DNA from: Myxococcales bacterium
GTDB lineage: Bacteria > Myxococcota_A > Polyangia > Polyangiales > JADJMO01
Reading direction: 5' to 3'
DNA length: 9,696 nt
Assembly: GCA_021783935.1 (NCBI GenBank)
Contig: JAJXTK010000196.1
Coordinates: 1 to 9,696, forward strand
In this document: positions 1 through 6,012 of the stretch, piece after piece
Layout: every line of letters starts with the position of its first letter
Numbering within the stretch: the stretch's first letter is position 1
The notes under the pieces: generated by a model
The model's database searches: none
What the model was told of the DNA's origin: nothing
What the model saw: the letters and a program-made list of their open reading frames with translations, nothing else
Position numbers and translations under genes: made by a program

Positions 1-2
1 GC

Positions 3-242
<240 letters not shown>

Positions 243-253
243 GCGCCCTGCGC

Positions 254-281
254 TTGACTCTCGCGGGCGTCCGGCTAGCTT
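254..281 (+). promoter_or_regulatory. Likely sigma-70-type promoter of tRNA-Gly
   Basis: TTGACT at 254-259 matches the -35 consensus in five of six bases. A 16-base spacer is followed by TAGCTT at 276-281, which keeps the first two bases and the last base of the -10 consensus. Transcription would begin around 288, about 10 bases before the mature tRNA 5' end at 298. The position directly upstream of a tRNA gene supports the call, while the weak -10 lowers certainty. Confidence 0.5.
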
Positions 282-297
282 GCGAAGCCCTACCGAC

Positions 298-370
298 GCG
301 GGAGTAGCTCAGTTGGTAGAGCATCAGCTTCCCAAGCTGAGGGTCGCGGGTTCGAGCCCCGTTTCCCGCT
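298..370 (+). tRNA. tRNA-Gly (anticodon CCC)
   Basis: A full cloverleaf can be folded by eye. The acceptor stem GCGGGAG (298-304) pairs with TTCCCGC (363-369), with one G-U pair. The D-arm contains AGCTCAGTTGGTAGAGC. The anticodon arm is TCAGC-TTCCCAA-GCTGA with anticodon CCC, reading Gly codon GGG. The T-arm is GCGGG-TTCGAGC-CCCGT, with one G-U pair. T370 is the discriminator and no CCA is encoded, so CCA would be added enzymatically. The gene is intact and serves as the insertion site of the adjoining element, whose recombinase frame runs into it from the right on the opposite strand. Confidence 0.95.
324..370. other. Putative attachment site in the tRNA 3' half (element left end)
   Basis: A tyrosine recombinase gene lies directly beside the tRNA 3' end, and its last codons and stop lie inside the tRNA. 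Tyrosine recombinases of integrative elements commonly recombine within the anticodon-to-T-arm part of tRNA genes and carry a copy of that part, so the tRNA is regenerated on integration. The core crossover is therefore expected somewhere in this interval. The outer limits are inferred from the recombinase/tRNA overlap. The matching direct repeat at the other end is not seen in the window, which implies that the element extends past position 9696. Confidence 0.5.
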
Positions 371-1673
371 CTGAAAAAGCCAGTAGTTCGTGAGTTCTTG
401 GTGCGCAGCCCGCTTGGTGCGCACCAAGAGCGTTTTTGATGGTCGGCTCGTCCGGGGCCATCGCGCCCAGGCGGATGCGGGCGACGAGCGCACCGAGGCG
501 GGGGAGCTGCCGGGCGGTGTAGTGCTTGTCGGCCGTCGAGTCGGCCTCGTGCCCGAGGAGCGCGTTGATCACCGGGCGCTGGACGTCAGCCTCCTCGAGC
601 CACGTCGCGAAGCTCCGACGGAGCGCGTGGAAGGTGTACGGGAACGGCTTCTTCGTGCCGTTCGCCTGCTCCACCATGAACTGGTCGGGGAGCTTGGCGG
701 CGCGAAGATCCTCGCGGAGGAACCTCGCCGACTTCGGACGCCAGTGCTCGCCGTTCGCGTTGGGGAAGAGAGGCGAGTCGGGCTGCGGCTTCTTCCCCGT
801 CCAGCGTTCCCAGCCGACCTCGACCCAGTGTCGCAGGACGTGCAGCAAGAACGGGTGCAGCGGGATCGACCGCGCGCTCGACTCGCTCTTGAGCTCGGTG
901 AGCTGGCCGCCGCCCTTGAGCCCCTTGTCGGTGTACTGCCTCACGACCTTCGCGTGCGGCTGGTTCGGATCGTCGAGGTAGAGGTCGCGGATCTTCGCCC
1001 CGGCGATCTCGCCGTCGCGCTCACCCGTGAGGGCGGCGAAGGCGTAGCGGACACGACGAGGCTCGGGCACGTCCGAGGACATGATGAGGCGGAGGGCCTG
1101 CGCTTGCGTGAAGAAGATCGCCTCACCCGCCAGCGTCTGCGCCTTCGGCATGAGGTTGCGCACCGACTTGTCGCGCAGCGGGTTCACCACGAACCCGGGG
1201 ACCTTCTTCTCGGCGATCACGTCGTCGAGCATCGTCGTCGCGGCGTTCACGATCGTGCGCAAGTAGAAGGGCGCGACCTTCGGCGTGAGCTCGCGGACGA
1301 AGCGCCGGCAGACGGGCACGTCGAGCTGCGCGATCGGCACTGACGCGAGCGGGTGCACGAGAACCTGGACCGACCAGCAGGACTTGTAGATGTCCTTCGT
1401 CGACTCGCGGAGGTTCGGCCGAGACTCGAGGAGCCGCGTCCACCAATCGTCGAGGGCCTTCATGGTCGGGGACGTGTCGTTCGCCGGCTGGCCGATCGGC
1501 TCCGACTTCTGTGCGCCGAGGCTCTGGACGAACGTCCGCGCGTAGAGCTCGGCGTCGACGCGCTTCACGCACTCCTTCGGCACGCGCTTCTGGCGCCACT
1601 TGCCGGCGTCGAGGTACTTGAGGATCCACCCGCCGTCGCGGGGGAAGAGCGTCCAGGTGTTCTTCGGGCGCAT
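324..1673 (-). CDS. Tyrosine recombinase (integrase) of the tRNA-Gly element
   Basis: This 449-residue tyrosine site-specific recombinase should integrate and excise the element. The N-terminal part (about 1-175) looks like an arm-binding segment followed by a SAM-like core-binding domain, and the catalytic domain spans about 185-400. The expected catalytic residues are visible: Arg219 in TGERDGEIAG, Lys262 in the TELKS hairpin, His349 and Arg352 in FHALRRSF, His375 in LLGHEADST and nucleophile Tyr385 in ADKHYT. The ATG at 1673-1671 was chosen because GAGG lies upstream and no earlier in-frame ATG or GTG was found. The last gene of a tight minus-strand set, it follows the excisionase-like gene after 52 bases. 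The oddity is the C-terminus: about 64 residues follow the Tyr, and the last 15 (ending ETGLEPATLSLGS) are encoded by antisense tRNA sequence. The protein's end thus depends on what lies at the attachment site, and excision could change it. Confidence 0.93.
   Translation of the reverse strand: MRPKNTWTLFPRDGGWILKYLDAGKWRQKRVPKECVKRVDAELYARTFVQSLGAQKSEPIGQPANDTSPTMKALDDWWTRLLESRPNLRESTKDIYKSCWSVQVLVHPLASVPIAQLDVPVCRRFVRELTPKVAPFYLRTIVNAATTMLDDVIAEKKVPGFVVNPLRDKSVRNLMPKAQTLAGEAIFFTQAQALRLIMSSDVPEPRRVRYAFAALTGERDGEIAGAKIRDLYLDDPNQPHAKVVRQYTDKGLKGGGQLTELKSESSARSIPLHPFLLHVLRHWVEVGWERWTGKKPQPDSPLFPNANGEHWRPKSARFLREDLRAAKLPDQFMVEQANGTKKPFPYTFHALRRSFATWLEEADVQRPVINALLGHEADSTADKHYTARQLPRLGALVARIRLGAMAPDEPTIKNALGAHQAGCAPRTHELLAFSERETGLEPATLSLGS
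397..428. repeat. Short direct and inverted TTGGTGCGC repeats beside the attachment site
   Basis: CTTGGTGCGCA occurs at 397-407 and again at 413-423, 16 bases apart. The second copy is part of the perfect 16-base palindrome CTTGGTGCGCACCAAG at 413-428. The repeats lie 27-58 bases from the tRNA 3' end and inside the 3' end of the recombinase reading frame. They could be arm-type binding sites for the recombinase or its directionality factor, or the stem of the tRNA terminator, or both. Confidence 0.45.
411..437 (+). terminator. Possible intrinsic terminator of the tRNA-Gly transcript
   Basis: CGCT TGGT (411-418) pairs with ACCA (423-426) and AGCG (429-432), leaving a two-base bulge (AG at 427-428) and a GCGC loop. 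Five T's follow at 433-437, directly after the stem. The hairpin plus U-tract layout, 40 bases beyond the tRNA 3' end, fits an intrinsic terminator. The same bases also encode the C-terminal tail of the opposing recombinase. Confidence 0.45.
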
Positions 1674-1725
1674 GCCGTCCTCGTGGAAGGTGGGGATCGA
1701 ACCTTGAGCACTCGCGCGTGCGAGA

Positions 1726-2082
1726 TCAACCCGCGCGTCGAATCGCGCGGGCTTTCACGGCGTCCTCACGAGCGCGCGCCTCGATCTCGCGCCCGTGCAC
1801 GTCGTCGGCGAGCCAGGCGTCGGCGCGATCGGTGTCGATGCGGACGGCGCGCCCCTGCTTCACGTGTGGAAGGCCGAGGCGCAGCCAGTTCCGCACCGTG
1901 CGCGCGCTGATCTTGTAGCGCCGCGCGAAGTCCTCGGGGCGCTCGAACTTCGGGGCCCCGCTGGACGTGGCGTACGTCACGGCGTCGGCGACGGCCTTCC
2001 GGATCATCGCCTGCAGCTCGGCGCCCACGCGAGGGTCGCGAAGGGCGTCGATCACGGCGGGCGCGAGGTCGAACGTCGCCAT
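1726..2082 (-). CDS. Excisionase-like helix-turn-helix protein
   Basis: A 118-residue protein with one clear helix-turn-helix plus wing of the excisionase/MerR-like kind at about residues 48-92: RPEDFARRYKISARTVRNWL, then a hairpin ending in DTDRADAWL. An N-terminal helix (about 8-35) and a charged C-terminal tail rich in Arg, Glu and Ala flank it. The pattern of a helix-turn-helix followed by a short wing that ends in a Trp-Leu helix is typical of recombination directionality factors and small DNA-binding proteins coded beside integrases. The gene lies 6 bases after the 165-residue gene and 52 bases before the recombinase on the same strand, which supports a role in excision or in control of the recombinase operon. 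ATG 2082-2080 is the start, although the ribosome binding site is weak and translation may depend on coupling. A purely transcriptional regulator is the alternative. Confidence 0.75.
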   Translation of the reverse strand: MATFDLAPAVIDALRDPRVGAELQAMIRKAVADAVTYATSSGAPKFERPEDFARRYKISARTVRNWLRLGLPHVKQGRAVRIDTDRADAWLADDVHGREIEARAREDAVKARAIRRAG

Positions 2083-2088
2083 GGCGAT

Positions 2089-2586
2089 CTACGCCGACTC
2101 GATCTCGAGCGAGGGCAGCGAGCCCTCGAGCTGGATGCACGCCCGCTCCGCGAAGTGCGGCGTGACCTCCCAACGCGCGAGGGTCAGCGCGGCGGGCTGA
2201 CGCATGAACGCCCGCTCCGCGCGGTCGGTCGCGAGGATGACGTCGTCGAGCACCCGACCAAGCGACCCAATGCGCGGCACGATGACGGCCGTGAGCGCCC
2301 CGCTCGGCTCGAACTGCACGCCGAGGCGCGCGAAGTAGTGCTCGAACCAAGCGATCGCACGACGGATCTGGGTGTCGATCTCCTCGCGCACGGGGCCGGC
2401 AACCCCGCGGCCCAGGAGCTTCCGGATGCGGCTCAACTCGCTGATGATCAGGAAGGCGGCGAGCGTACGACCGAGCTGGCTCGTGCCACGCTTCGTGCGC
2501 GCCGCGAGCAACGCGCTCGTGGCGGTGAGCTCAACACTCGAAGGCGGAGACGGCTGCGAGACGTGACGGTTTCGATCGCTAGGCAT
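2089..2586 (-). CDS. Hypothetical protein, 165 residues
   Basis: I do not recognise this family. The start ATG at 2586-2584 is well supported by GGAGGA about six bases upstream. The first 30 residues are Ser/Pro/Thr-rich and probably disordered. Residues about 38-90 look helical, with mixed hydrophobic and basic positions (LAAFLIISELSRIRKLLGRG). A more beta-like stretch follows (about 91-125), and the tail is acidic. No signal peptide, membrane segment or catalytic motif is evident. It sits between the ParB-like gene (88-base gap containing two hairpins) and the excisionase-like gene (6-base gap), so it is probably co-transcribed with the integration module and may be an element-specific accessory protein. 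Confidence 0.65.
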   Translation of the reverse strand: MPSDRNRHVSQPSPPSSVELTATSALLAARTKRGTSQLGRTLAAFLIISELSRIRKLLGRGVAGPVREEIDTQIRRAIAWFEHYFARLGVQFEPSGALTAVIVPRIGSLGRVLDDVILATDRAERAFMRQPAALTLARWEVTPHFAERACIQLEGSLPSLEIESA

Positions 2587-2597
2587 GACGAGTCCTC

Positions 2598-2652
2598 CCG
2601 GGCGCTCTGCGCGCCCGGCACTGAAGGGATGTCCGCGCTGGTCTGCGCGGAC
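2598..2652 (-). promoter_or_regulatory. Two tandem hairpins between the ParB-like gene and the 165-residue gene
   Basis: The short gap holds two perfect stem-loops. GTCCGCGC (2631-2638) pairs with GCGCGGAC (2645-2652) over a six-base loop, and CCGGGCGC (2598-2605) pairs with GCGCCCGG (2611-2618) over a five-base loop. On the minus-strand transcript the second stem ends immediately before the GGAGGA ribosome binding site of the 165-residue gene. No U-tract follows, so these are not ordinary intrinsic terminators. RNA processing, mRNA stabilisation or translational control are possible roles. Confidence 0.5.
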
Positions 2653-2673
2653 GGATGACGAGACGTTGTTCGA

Positions 2674-3744
2674 TCAGCTCTGCGAGCGCGACCGCGACTT
2701 CGTGGGCGCGTCGTCGGCGTCGAGCTGCGCGAGGAGGGAGCGGGCCCTTGTGGCCACGCCGAGCGTCGGCTGCAGCACGAAGTTCACAGCCTCCGATCGC
2801 TTGAGGGCGATCGCCGCCTGCGCGATCGCGTCGTCGAGGTCGTGGGAAGCGGCGAAGGACGCGTACGCGCGAGCAACCCCGGCATCGGCGACCCGAAGCG
2901 TCGCCCTGCGCAGCTCCATGGACGCAGCGTCGAACTGCGACACCGCATCCTCGAGCTGCTGGCGCGGGGTCGCGTGCATCGAACCCGTCGCCGCCGGTCT
3001 CTTCGCATGCTGGCGCGGCGTCTTCGTCCCCGTCTTGGCAGACGTCGAGCCCGTCGCGATCGACGCAGCGAAGATCTCCTCCACCCTCGAGACCGTCGTG
3101 CGGCCCTTCTCGATGTCGCGAACGATGTCGGCCGCTCGCGCGATCGACATGCGCCCGGCCTTGACGGCTTCCTGCACGACCTCGGGGCTCGCGGGAGAGG
3201 TGAAGACCTTCCGGCGCTCGCGGATCTTCGTCGCGCCGACGCCGAGCTGCTTCGCGACGAGAACGTCGCTGTCGCCCGCGGCGGCCCCCTCGAGGTCCGT
3301 GCGCTGCCCCCGCCGCCGGCCGAGAGCGGCACGGCACTGCTCCTCGAGCTGGAAGCGCTGGAGCTCGGTGAGCCGCCGCGCGCAGTCGCTGGCCAGGTTG
3401 TCGCTGACGAGGAGCTCGCGGATCGCGTCCTCGTCAAGGTTGTCGATCTCGATGACGAGCGCGTCCTTGATACCAAGGCGCCGCAGCGAGGCCGCACGTC
3501 GGTGGCCGCGGATGATCGTCCCCCGGGGAAGCGCGCACCCCTTGCCACAGACGACGATCGGATTCTGCTGACCACGCGCCCGGATGTCCGCGTCGAGCTT
3601 GTCGCGATCCTCGTCCGTCTCGGTGCCGAAGATGCGAGCGTTCTCCGGGTGGATGCGAAGCTCGGCGACCGGCCAGTGCTGGACGGTGCGGCCGAGGAAC
3701 GCGGAGGCCGTCGTCGACGACGACGGGGGCGTCGGGCTACGCAC
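2674..3744 (-). CDS. ParB-like N-terminal domain protein with C-terminal coiled/helical region
   Basis: A 356-residue protein with a ParB/sulfiredoxin-fold N-terminal domain at about residues 22-115: VAELRIHPENARIFG near the start, then NPIVV and the diagnostic phosphate-binding box RGHRRAASLRRLG (79-91). A helix-turn-helix region follows (VAKQLGVGATKIRERRKV, 163-180), then a helix like the ParB linker region (VVQEAVKAGRMSIARAADI). The C-terminal part has a Lys/Thr/Arg-rich spacer (about 232-262) and Ala-rich helices ending in a basic SRSRSQS tail. In known ParB proteins the GxRR box binds CTP and the HTH binds a centromere-like site. No ParA ATPase gene is in the window, so a regulatory or maintenance role on the element is as likely as true partitioning. 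The GTG start at 3744 has GAGGT upstream and overlaps the preceding gene by 8 bases, which suggests translational coupling. Confidence 0.85.
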   Translation of the reverse strand: MRSPTPPSSSTTASAFLGRTVQHWPVAELRIHPENARIFGTETDEDRDKLDADIRARGQQNPIVVCGKGCALPRGTIIRGHRRAASLRRLGIKDALVIEIDNLDEDAIRELLVSDNLASDCARRLTELQRFQLEEQCRAALGRRRGQRTDLEGAAAGDSDVLVAKQLGVGATKIRERRKVFTSPASPEVVQEAVKAGRMSIARAADIVRDIEKGRTTVSRVEEIFAASIATGSTSAKTGTKTPRQHAKRPAATGSMHATPRQQLEDAVSQFDAASMELRRATLRVADAGVARAYASFAASHDLDDAIAQAAIALKRSEAVNFVLQPTLGVATRARSLLAQLDADDAPTKSRSRSQS

Positions 3745-4378
3745 CGCGCACCTCGAGGTTCATCTGTGCGATGTCGATCTGACGCGCGGTGAGCGCGCGG
3801 CTCATAGCGGCGGCGCCATCGGCGCACGCCCGCCGCTTCGCCTCCACCGCAAGCCTCGCGTTCCTGAAGCGCTGCACGCCGTCCTGAAGCTGGCGCCATC
3901 GCGAGTCGAGGGAGATTGCGTCCTCGAGCTCCTGCGGGGTGATGTTCTTCGCGGACGCGCGGAGAGCGGTCCGGAGCTCCGCCCCGCACATCTGGAGGAA
4001 GAACTCGAGCCGGTGGATGTTCGAGGTGAGGAACGCCACGATCGTACCCAGGCCGCCGCTCGACTGGGTCATCATGGCGTGCGCCTCGCCGAGCTCGCGG
4101 GTCGTCATCTGGTCGACAGCGAGGACGAGATCGGCGTCGCCGATCGTCGGGCTCGGGAGCGGACCCATGAAGGCCATGAAGGCGACGTTTTGGGCGCGCA
4201 GGTCCTCGCGGACGTCAGGGGGCAGGTTGTTGAAGAGCGTATCGAGCACGAGGTTCTCCATCACGCCGATCGCGTGAGCGAGGGCGTCGGTTGGGGTTGT
4301 GCGCCGTGCGAGGCGCGCGCTGCAGTCGCGCGACCTCGCCGGGCCAGAGAGACATGCGCGTAAGCAGCGCATGCACAT
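3737..4378 (-). CDS. Hypothetical helical protein coupled to the ParB-like gene
   Basis: The open frame could give 213 residues, with no family recognised. From about residue 40 it reads as a well-behaved helical protein (VMENLVLDTLFNNLPPDVRE, then a Met/Gly-rich segment, then long charged helices up to NLEVRGA). The first 28 or so residues from ATG 4378 are rich in Cys and Arg (MCMRCLRACLSGPARSRDCS) and look less like a normal N-terminus. An AAGGG lies about eight bases before ATG 4378, so that start remains possible. GTG 4264 or ATG 4261 are the alternatives but lack an obvious ribosome binding site. The 3' end overlaps the ParB-like gene by 8 bases, so the two proteins are probably made together and may work together. 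A gap of 130 bases separates it from the reverse transcriptase gene, so the promoter for the whole left-hand operon may lie there. Confidence 0.65.
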   Translation of the reverse strand: MCMRCLRACLSGPARSRDCSARLARRTTPTDALAHAIGVMENLVLDTLFNNLPPDVREDLRAQNVAFMAFMGPLPSPTIGDADLVLAVDQMTTRELGEAHAMMTQSSGGLGTIVAFLTSNIHRLEFFLQMCGAELRTALRASAKNITPQELEDAISLDSRWRQLQDGVQRFRNARLAVEAKRRACADGAAAMSRALTARQIDIAQMNLEVRGA

Positions 4379-4400
4379 GAACCGAACCCTTGCGCTAACA

Positions 4401-4420
4401 GGGCGGGGGGTCCGGGGGGG
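4401..4420 (+). other. G-rich tract, possible G-quadruplex
   Basis: The sequence has G-runs of three, six and seven separated by one to three bases (GGG, C, six G, TCC, seven G). This is enough for four G-triplets on the plus strand. It lies between the reverse transcriptase and the 213-residue gene, on the strand that is the template for the minus-strand genes. It may simply reflect base composition. Confidence 0.35.
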
Positions 4421-4451
4421 CCGCCGAGTGGGATGGCGGGCTATTCGGCCC

Positions 4452-4483
4452 GGCGACTTCCATCACCAGCGATGGACGTCGCC
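4452..4483. repeat. Hairpin palindrome downstream of the reverse transcriptase gene
   Basis: GGCGACTTCCATC (4452-4464) pairs with GATGGACGTCGCC (4471-4483) in 12 of 13 positions around a six-base loop. It lies 25 bases beyond the reverse transcriptase stop codon. No T-run follows on either strand, so it does not look like a standard intrinsic terminator. The right arm (CGATGGACGTCG, 4470-4481) reappears in inverted orientation at 6896-6907 within another palindrome. It could be an end or binding site for the reverse transcriptase module, a structured RNA element, or an mRNA 3' end. Confidence 0.5.
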
Positions 4484-4508
4484 TCGGAGACCGTCGTAGG
4501 GGCGCTGT

Positions 4509-5693
4509 TCAGCCGTCCCCCTCGACCTCGGCGAGCACGTCGTGAGCGACCTGCTCGGCCTCGTCACGGCTTCCCAGCGACGCGAAGTACGCCGTGAAGT
4601 CGTCCATGATCTTCGAAATCTTGTTCGCGTCGGTCTGCTTCTTGGTGTTCACCTCCTCGTGGTTCGTCTGCCCGGCGATGCCGGACAGCTTCATCTTCAG
4701 CCGCTCGATCGAACGCGCCGTCGGGCGCGCGACCAGGCCGCCCTCGGTCCAGTGGGACGAGGCGCCCAGGTAGTTGAAGCGATCCCCCGGCATGACGATC
4801 TCGGTCTTCGTCGGCGCGAGCTCGAGCTTCAGGTGCGCCTCGAGGAAAGCGATGACGTCGACGAGCAGCGTGTTCGCATTCTCGCGACCGCCCACGACGC
4901 CGACGACGACGTCGTCGCCGTACCCGACGAGATCGGTCACCAGTGCGTGCTCGGCGAGGAAGAGATCGAGGTCGTGCCGGTACAAGTTCGCGAGCAGGTT
5001 CGAGAGCGCGCTGCCCTGCACGAGACCGACGCTGGTCGAGCCCTTCACGCCCGACTTGCCGCACCGGAGGATCAGCTCGGTCAGCGAGAGCACGCGCTCG
5101 TCGGCAACGTGGCGCCGAAGCATGTTCATCTGCATGCCGAGATCGATCGCGTCGTAGTACGTCTTGATGTCGAAGAGCGTCAGCAACTTCGTGCGCGGAT
5201 CCGCGACGATCGACTCGAGCTGCGCGACGGCGTAGCGCGGCCCGCGGCCGACGATGTACGCGGCCGAGCCGGGGTGGAGCCTCGGCTCGATGATCGGCGA
5301 CAGGACCATGCGCAGCGCCTGGTCGACCACGCGGTCGCGGACGGTCTTCACGCACACGGTCCGCTTCGCGCCTCGCCGGTCGACGGACACCTCGCGCACC
5401 GCCTGCGGCATGTACCGGCGGTTCCTAAGGTCGTCGTGCAGGCGCTTCACCAGTCCCTCGGCGCCGACGGTCTGCTCGACCGAGGCGCAGGTCATGTTGT
5501 CGACGCCCGCGGCGTTCGCGCCCTTGGCCTTGGCTGCCTTGCAGTACGCCGCGCGCAGCGTCGCCGGATGCCAGACGAGGTTGATGATGCCGGCGAAGGG
5601 CCGCTGCGGGTCGGCCGGGCTCCACTCGCGGAACTTGGCGTCGGTCTCGCCGACGAACTTCTTCGCGGCAGCGGGGGAAGGGATCTTCACCAC
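4509..5693 (-). CDS. Stand-alone reverse transcriptase, group II intron RT-like
   Basis: This 394-residue RNA-directed DNA polymerase has its motifs in order: motif 0/1 region with AAGVDNMT (61-68) and YMPQAVREV (94-102), RxVDQALR (121-128), motif A FDIKTYYDAID (Asp175, Asp181), motif B GLVQGSALSN (Gln226-Gly227-Ser228), motif C VGYGDDVVVG (catalytic Asp260-Asp261), motif D-like TKTEIV (Lys296) and motif E FNYLGAS (308-310). Motif spacing resembles group II intron reverse transcriptases, but QGS is preceded by Val rather than Pro and the GVDG motif reads GVDN. After a short thumb-like segment (ARPTARSIERLKMKLSG) only about 55 acidic/helical residues remain, so no endonuclease and no full maturase domain is present. 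The start GTG 5693 (or GTG 5690, which overlaps the preceding stop as GTGA) has GGAG upstream and is coupled to the HTH gene. It could be a domesticated or defence reverse transcriptase, and its subgroup is not assigned. Confidence 0.9.
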   Translation of the reverse strand: MVKIPSPAAAKKFVGETDAKFREWSPADPQRPFAGIINLVWHPATLRAAYCKAAKAKGANAAGVDNMTCASVEQTVGAEGLVKRLHDDLRNRRYMPQAVREVSVDRRGAKRTVCVKTVRDRVVDQALRMVLSPIIEPRLHPGSAAYIVGRGPRYAVAQLESIVADPRTKLLTLFDIKTYYDAIDLGMQMNMLRRHVADERVLSLTELILRCGKSGVKGSTSVGLVQGSALSNLLANLYRHDLDLFLAEHALVTDLVGYGDDVVVGVVGGRENANTLLVDVIAFLEAHLKLELAPTKTEIVMPGDRFNYLGASSHWTEGGLVARPTARSIERLKMKLSGIAGQTNHEEVNTKKQTDANKISKIMDDFTAYFASLGSRDEAEQVAHDVLAEVEGDG

Positions 5694-5944
5694 ACGCTCC
5701 CGGCGTTGCGACGGGAAAGGGCGGCAGCGATCACCGTCTCGAGCCGGTCGATCTCCTCGGGGTGAAGGGCACCGTAGCCGCGCTCGCCGCGGCTGATCCG
5801 GGAGCGCTCGACGCCGGCACGCCTGCCGGCCTCGTCGATCGAGAGGCCCGCCGAGCGGCGGCGGGCGCGAAGGGAGAGCTGCCGAGCGAGGTGCTTGTTC
5901 GCGTCGTCCATCGTGAGCGGCAAGCTAGCCACCGCCACCGCCAC
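5687..5944 (-). CDS. Small XRE-type helix-turn-helix protein coupled to the reverse transcriptase
   Basis: A protein of up to 85 residues with a Cro/XRE-like helix-turn-helix at about residues 25-57: LRARRRSAGLSIDEAGRRAG, then VERSRISRGERG and a following helix (PEEIDRLETVIAAAL). This arrangement matches small repressor-type DNA-binding domains. The listed start is GTG 5944. GTG 5938 and ATG 5911 (MDDANKHLARQLS) are in frame, and the latter would give a more typical XRE N-terminus. None has a clear ribosome binding site. Its stop overlaps the start of the reverse transcriptase gene, so the two are probably co-translated. The small regulator most likely represses its own operon or senses the state that switches the module on. 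The partner relation is inferred from overlap only. Confidence 0.75.
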   Translation of the reverse strand: MAVAVASLPLTMDDANKHLARQLSLRARRRSAGLSIDEAGRRAGVERSRISRGERGYGALHPEEIDRLETVIAAALSRRNAGSVW

Positions 5945-6012
5945 TTCCGAGGAGGACGAAACTCAGAGGCGCGCGATGGCGCAGAAAAAGGCCGTGCGAG
6001 CGATGCCGGCGA

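Noticed and set aside
290..493. Minus-strand frame ending in a tRNA-derived peptide
   Set aside because: It is antisense to the tRNA and overlaps the recombinase in another frame. It has no independent support.
1685..1715. tRNA-like T-arm sequence (GGTTCGATCCCCACC on the minus strand)
   Set aside because: The T-stem does not pair properly and no acceptor or anticodon arm is present. It is probably chance in the gap before the recombinase gene.
4379..5693. Group II intron
   Set aside because: The reverse transcriptase is group II-like, but no domain V-like 34-base hairpin with the AGC triad and GAAA is visible downstream, and the protein lacks a full maturase region.
390..5765. Long plus-strand open frames such as 390-1343, 1795-2658, 2585-3571, 2842-3792 and 4542-5765
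   Set aside because: They are antisense or shifted shadows of well-supported minus-strand genes. GC-rich sequence lacks stop codons, and their products are Arg/Ala/Ser-rich without motifs.
4379..6012. Retron or diversity-generating retroelement
   Set aside because: The retron-type motifs and an msr/msd-like paired RNA are not seen. No template/variable repeat pair differing at adenines was noticed by eye. A computed search would be needed to exclude a distant repeat.
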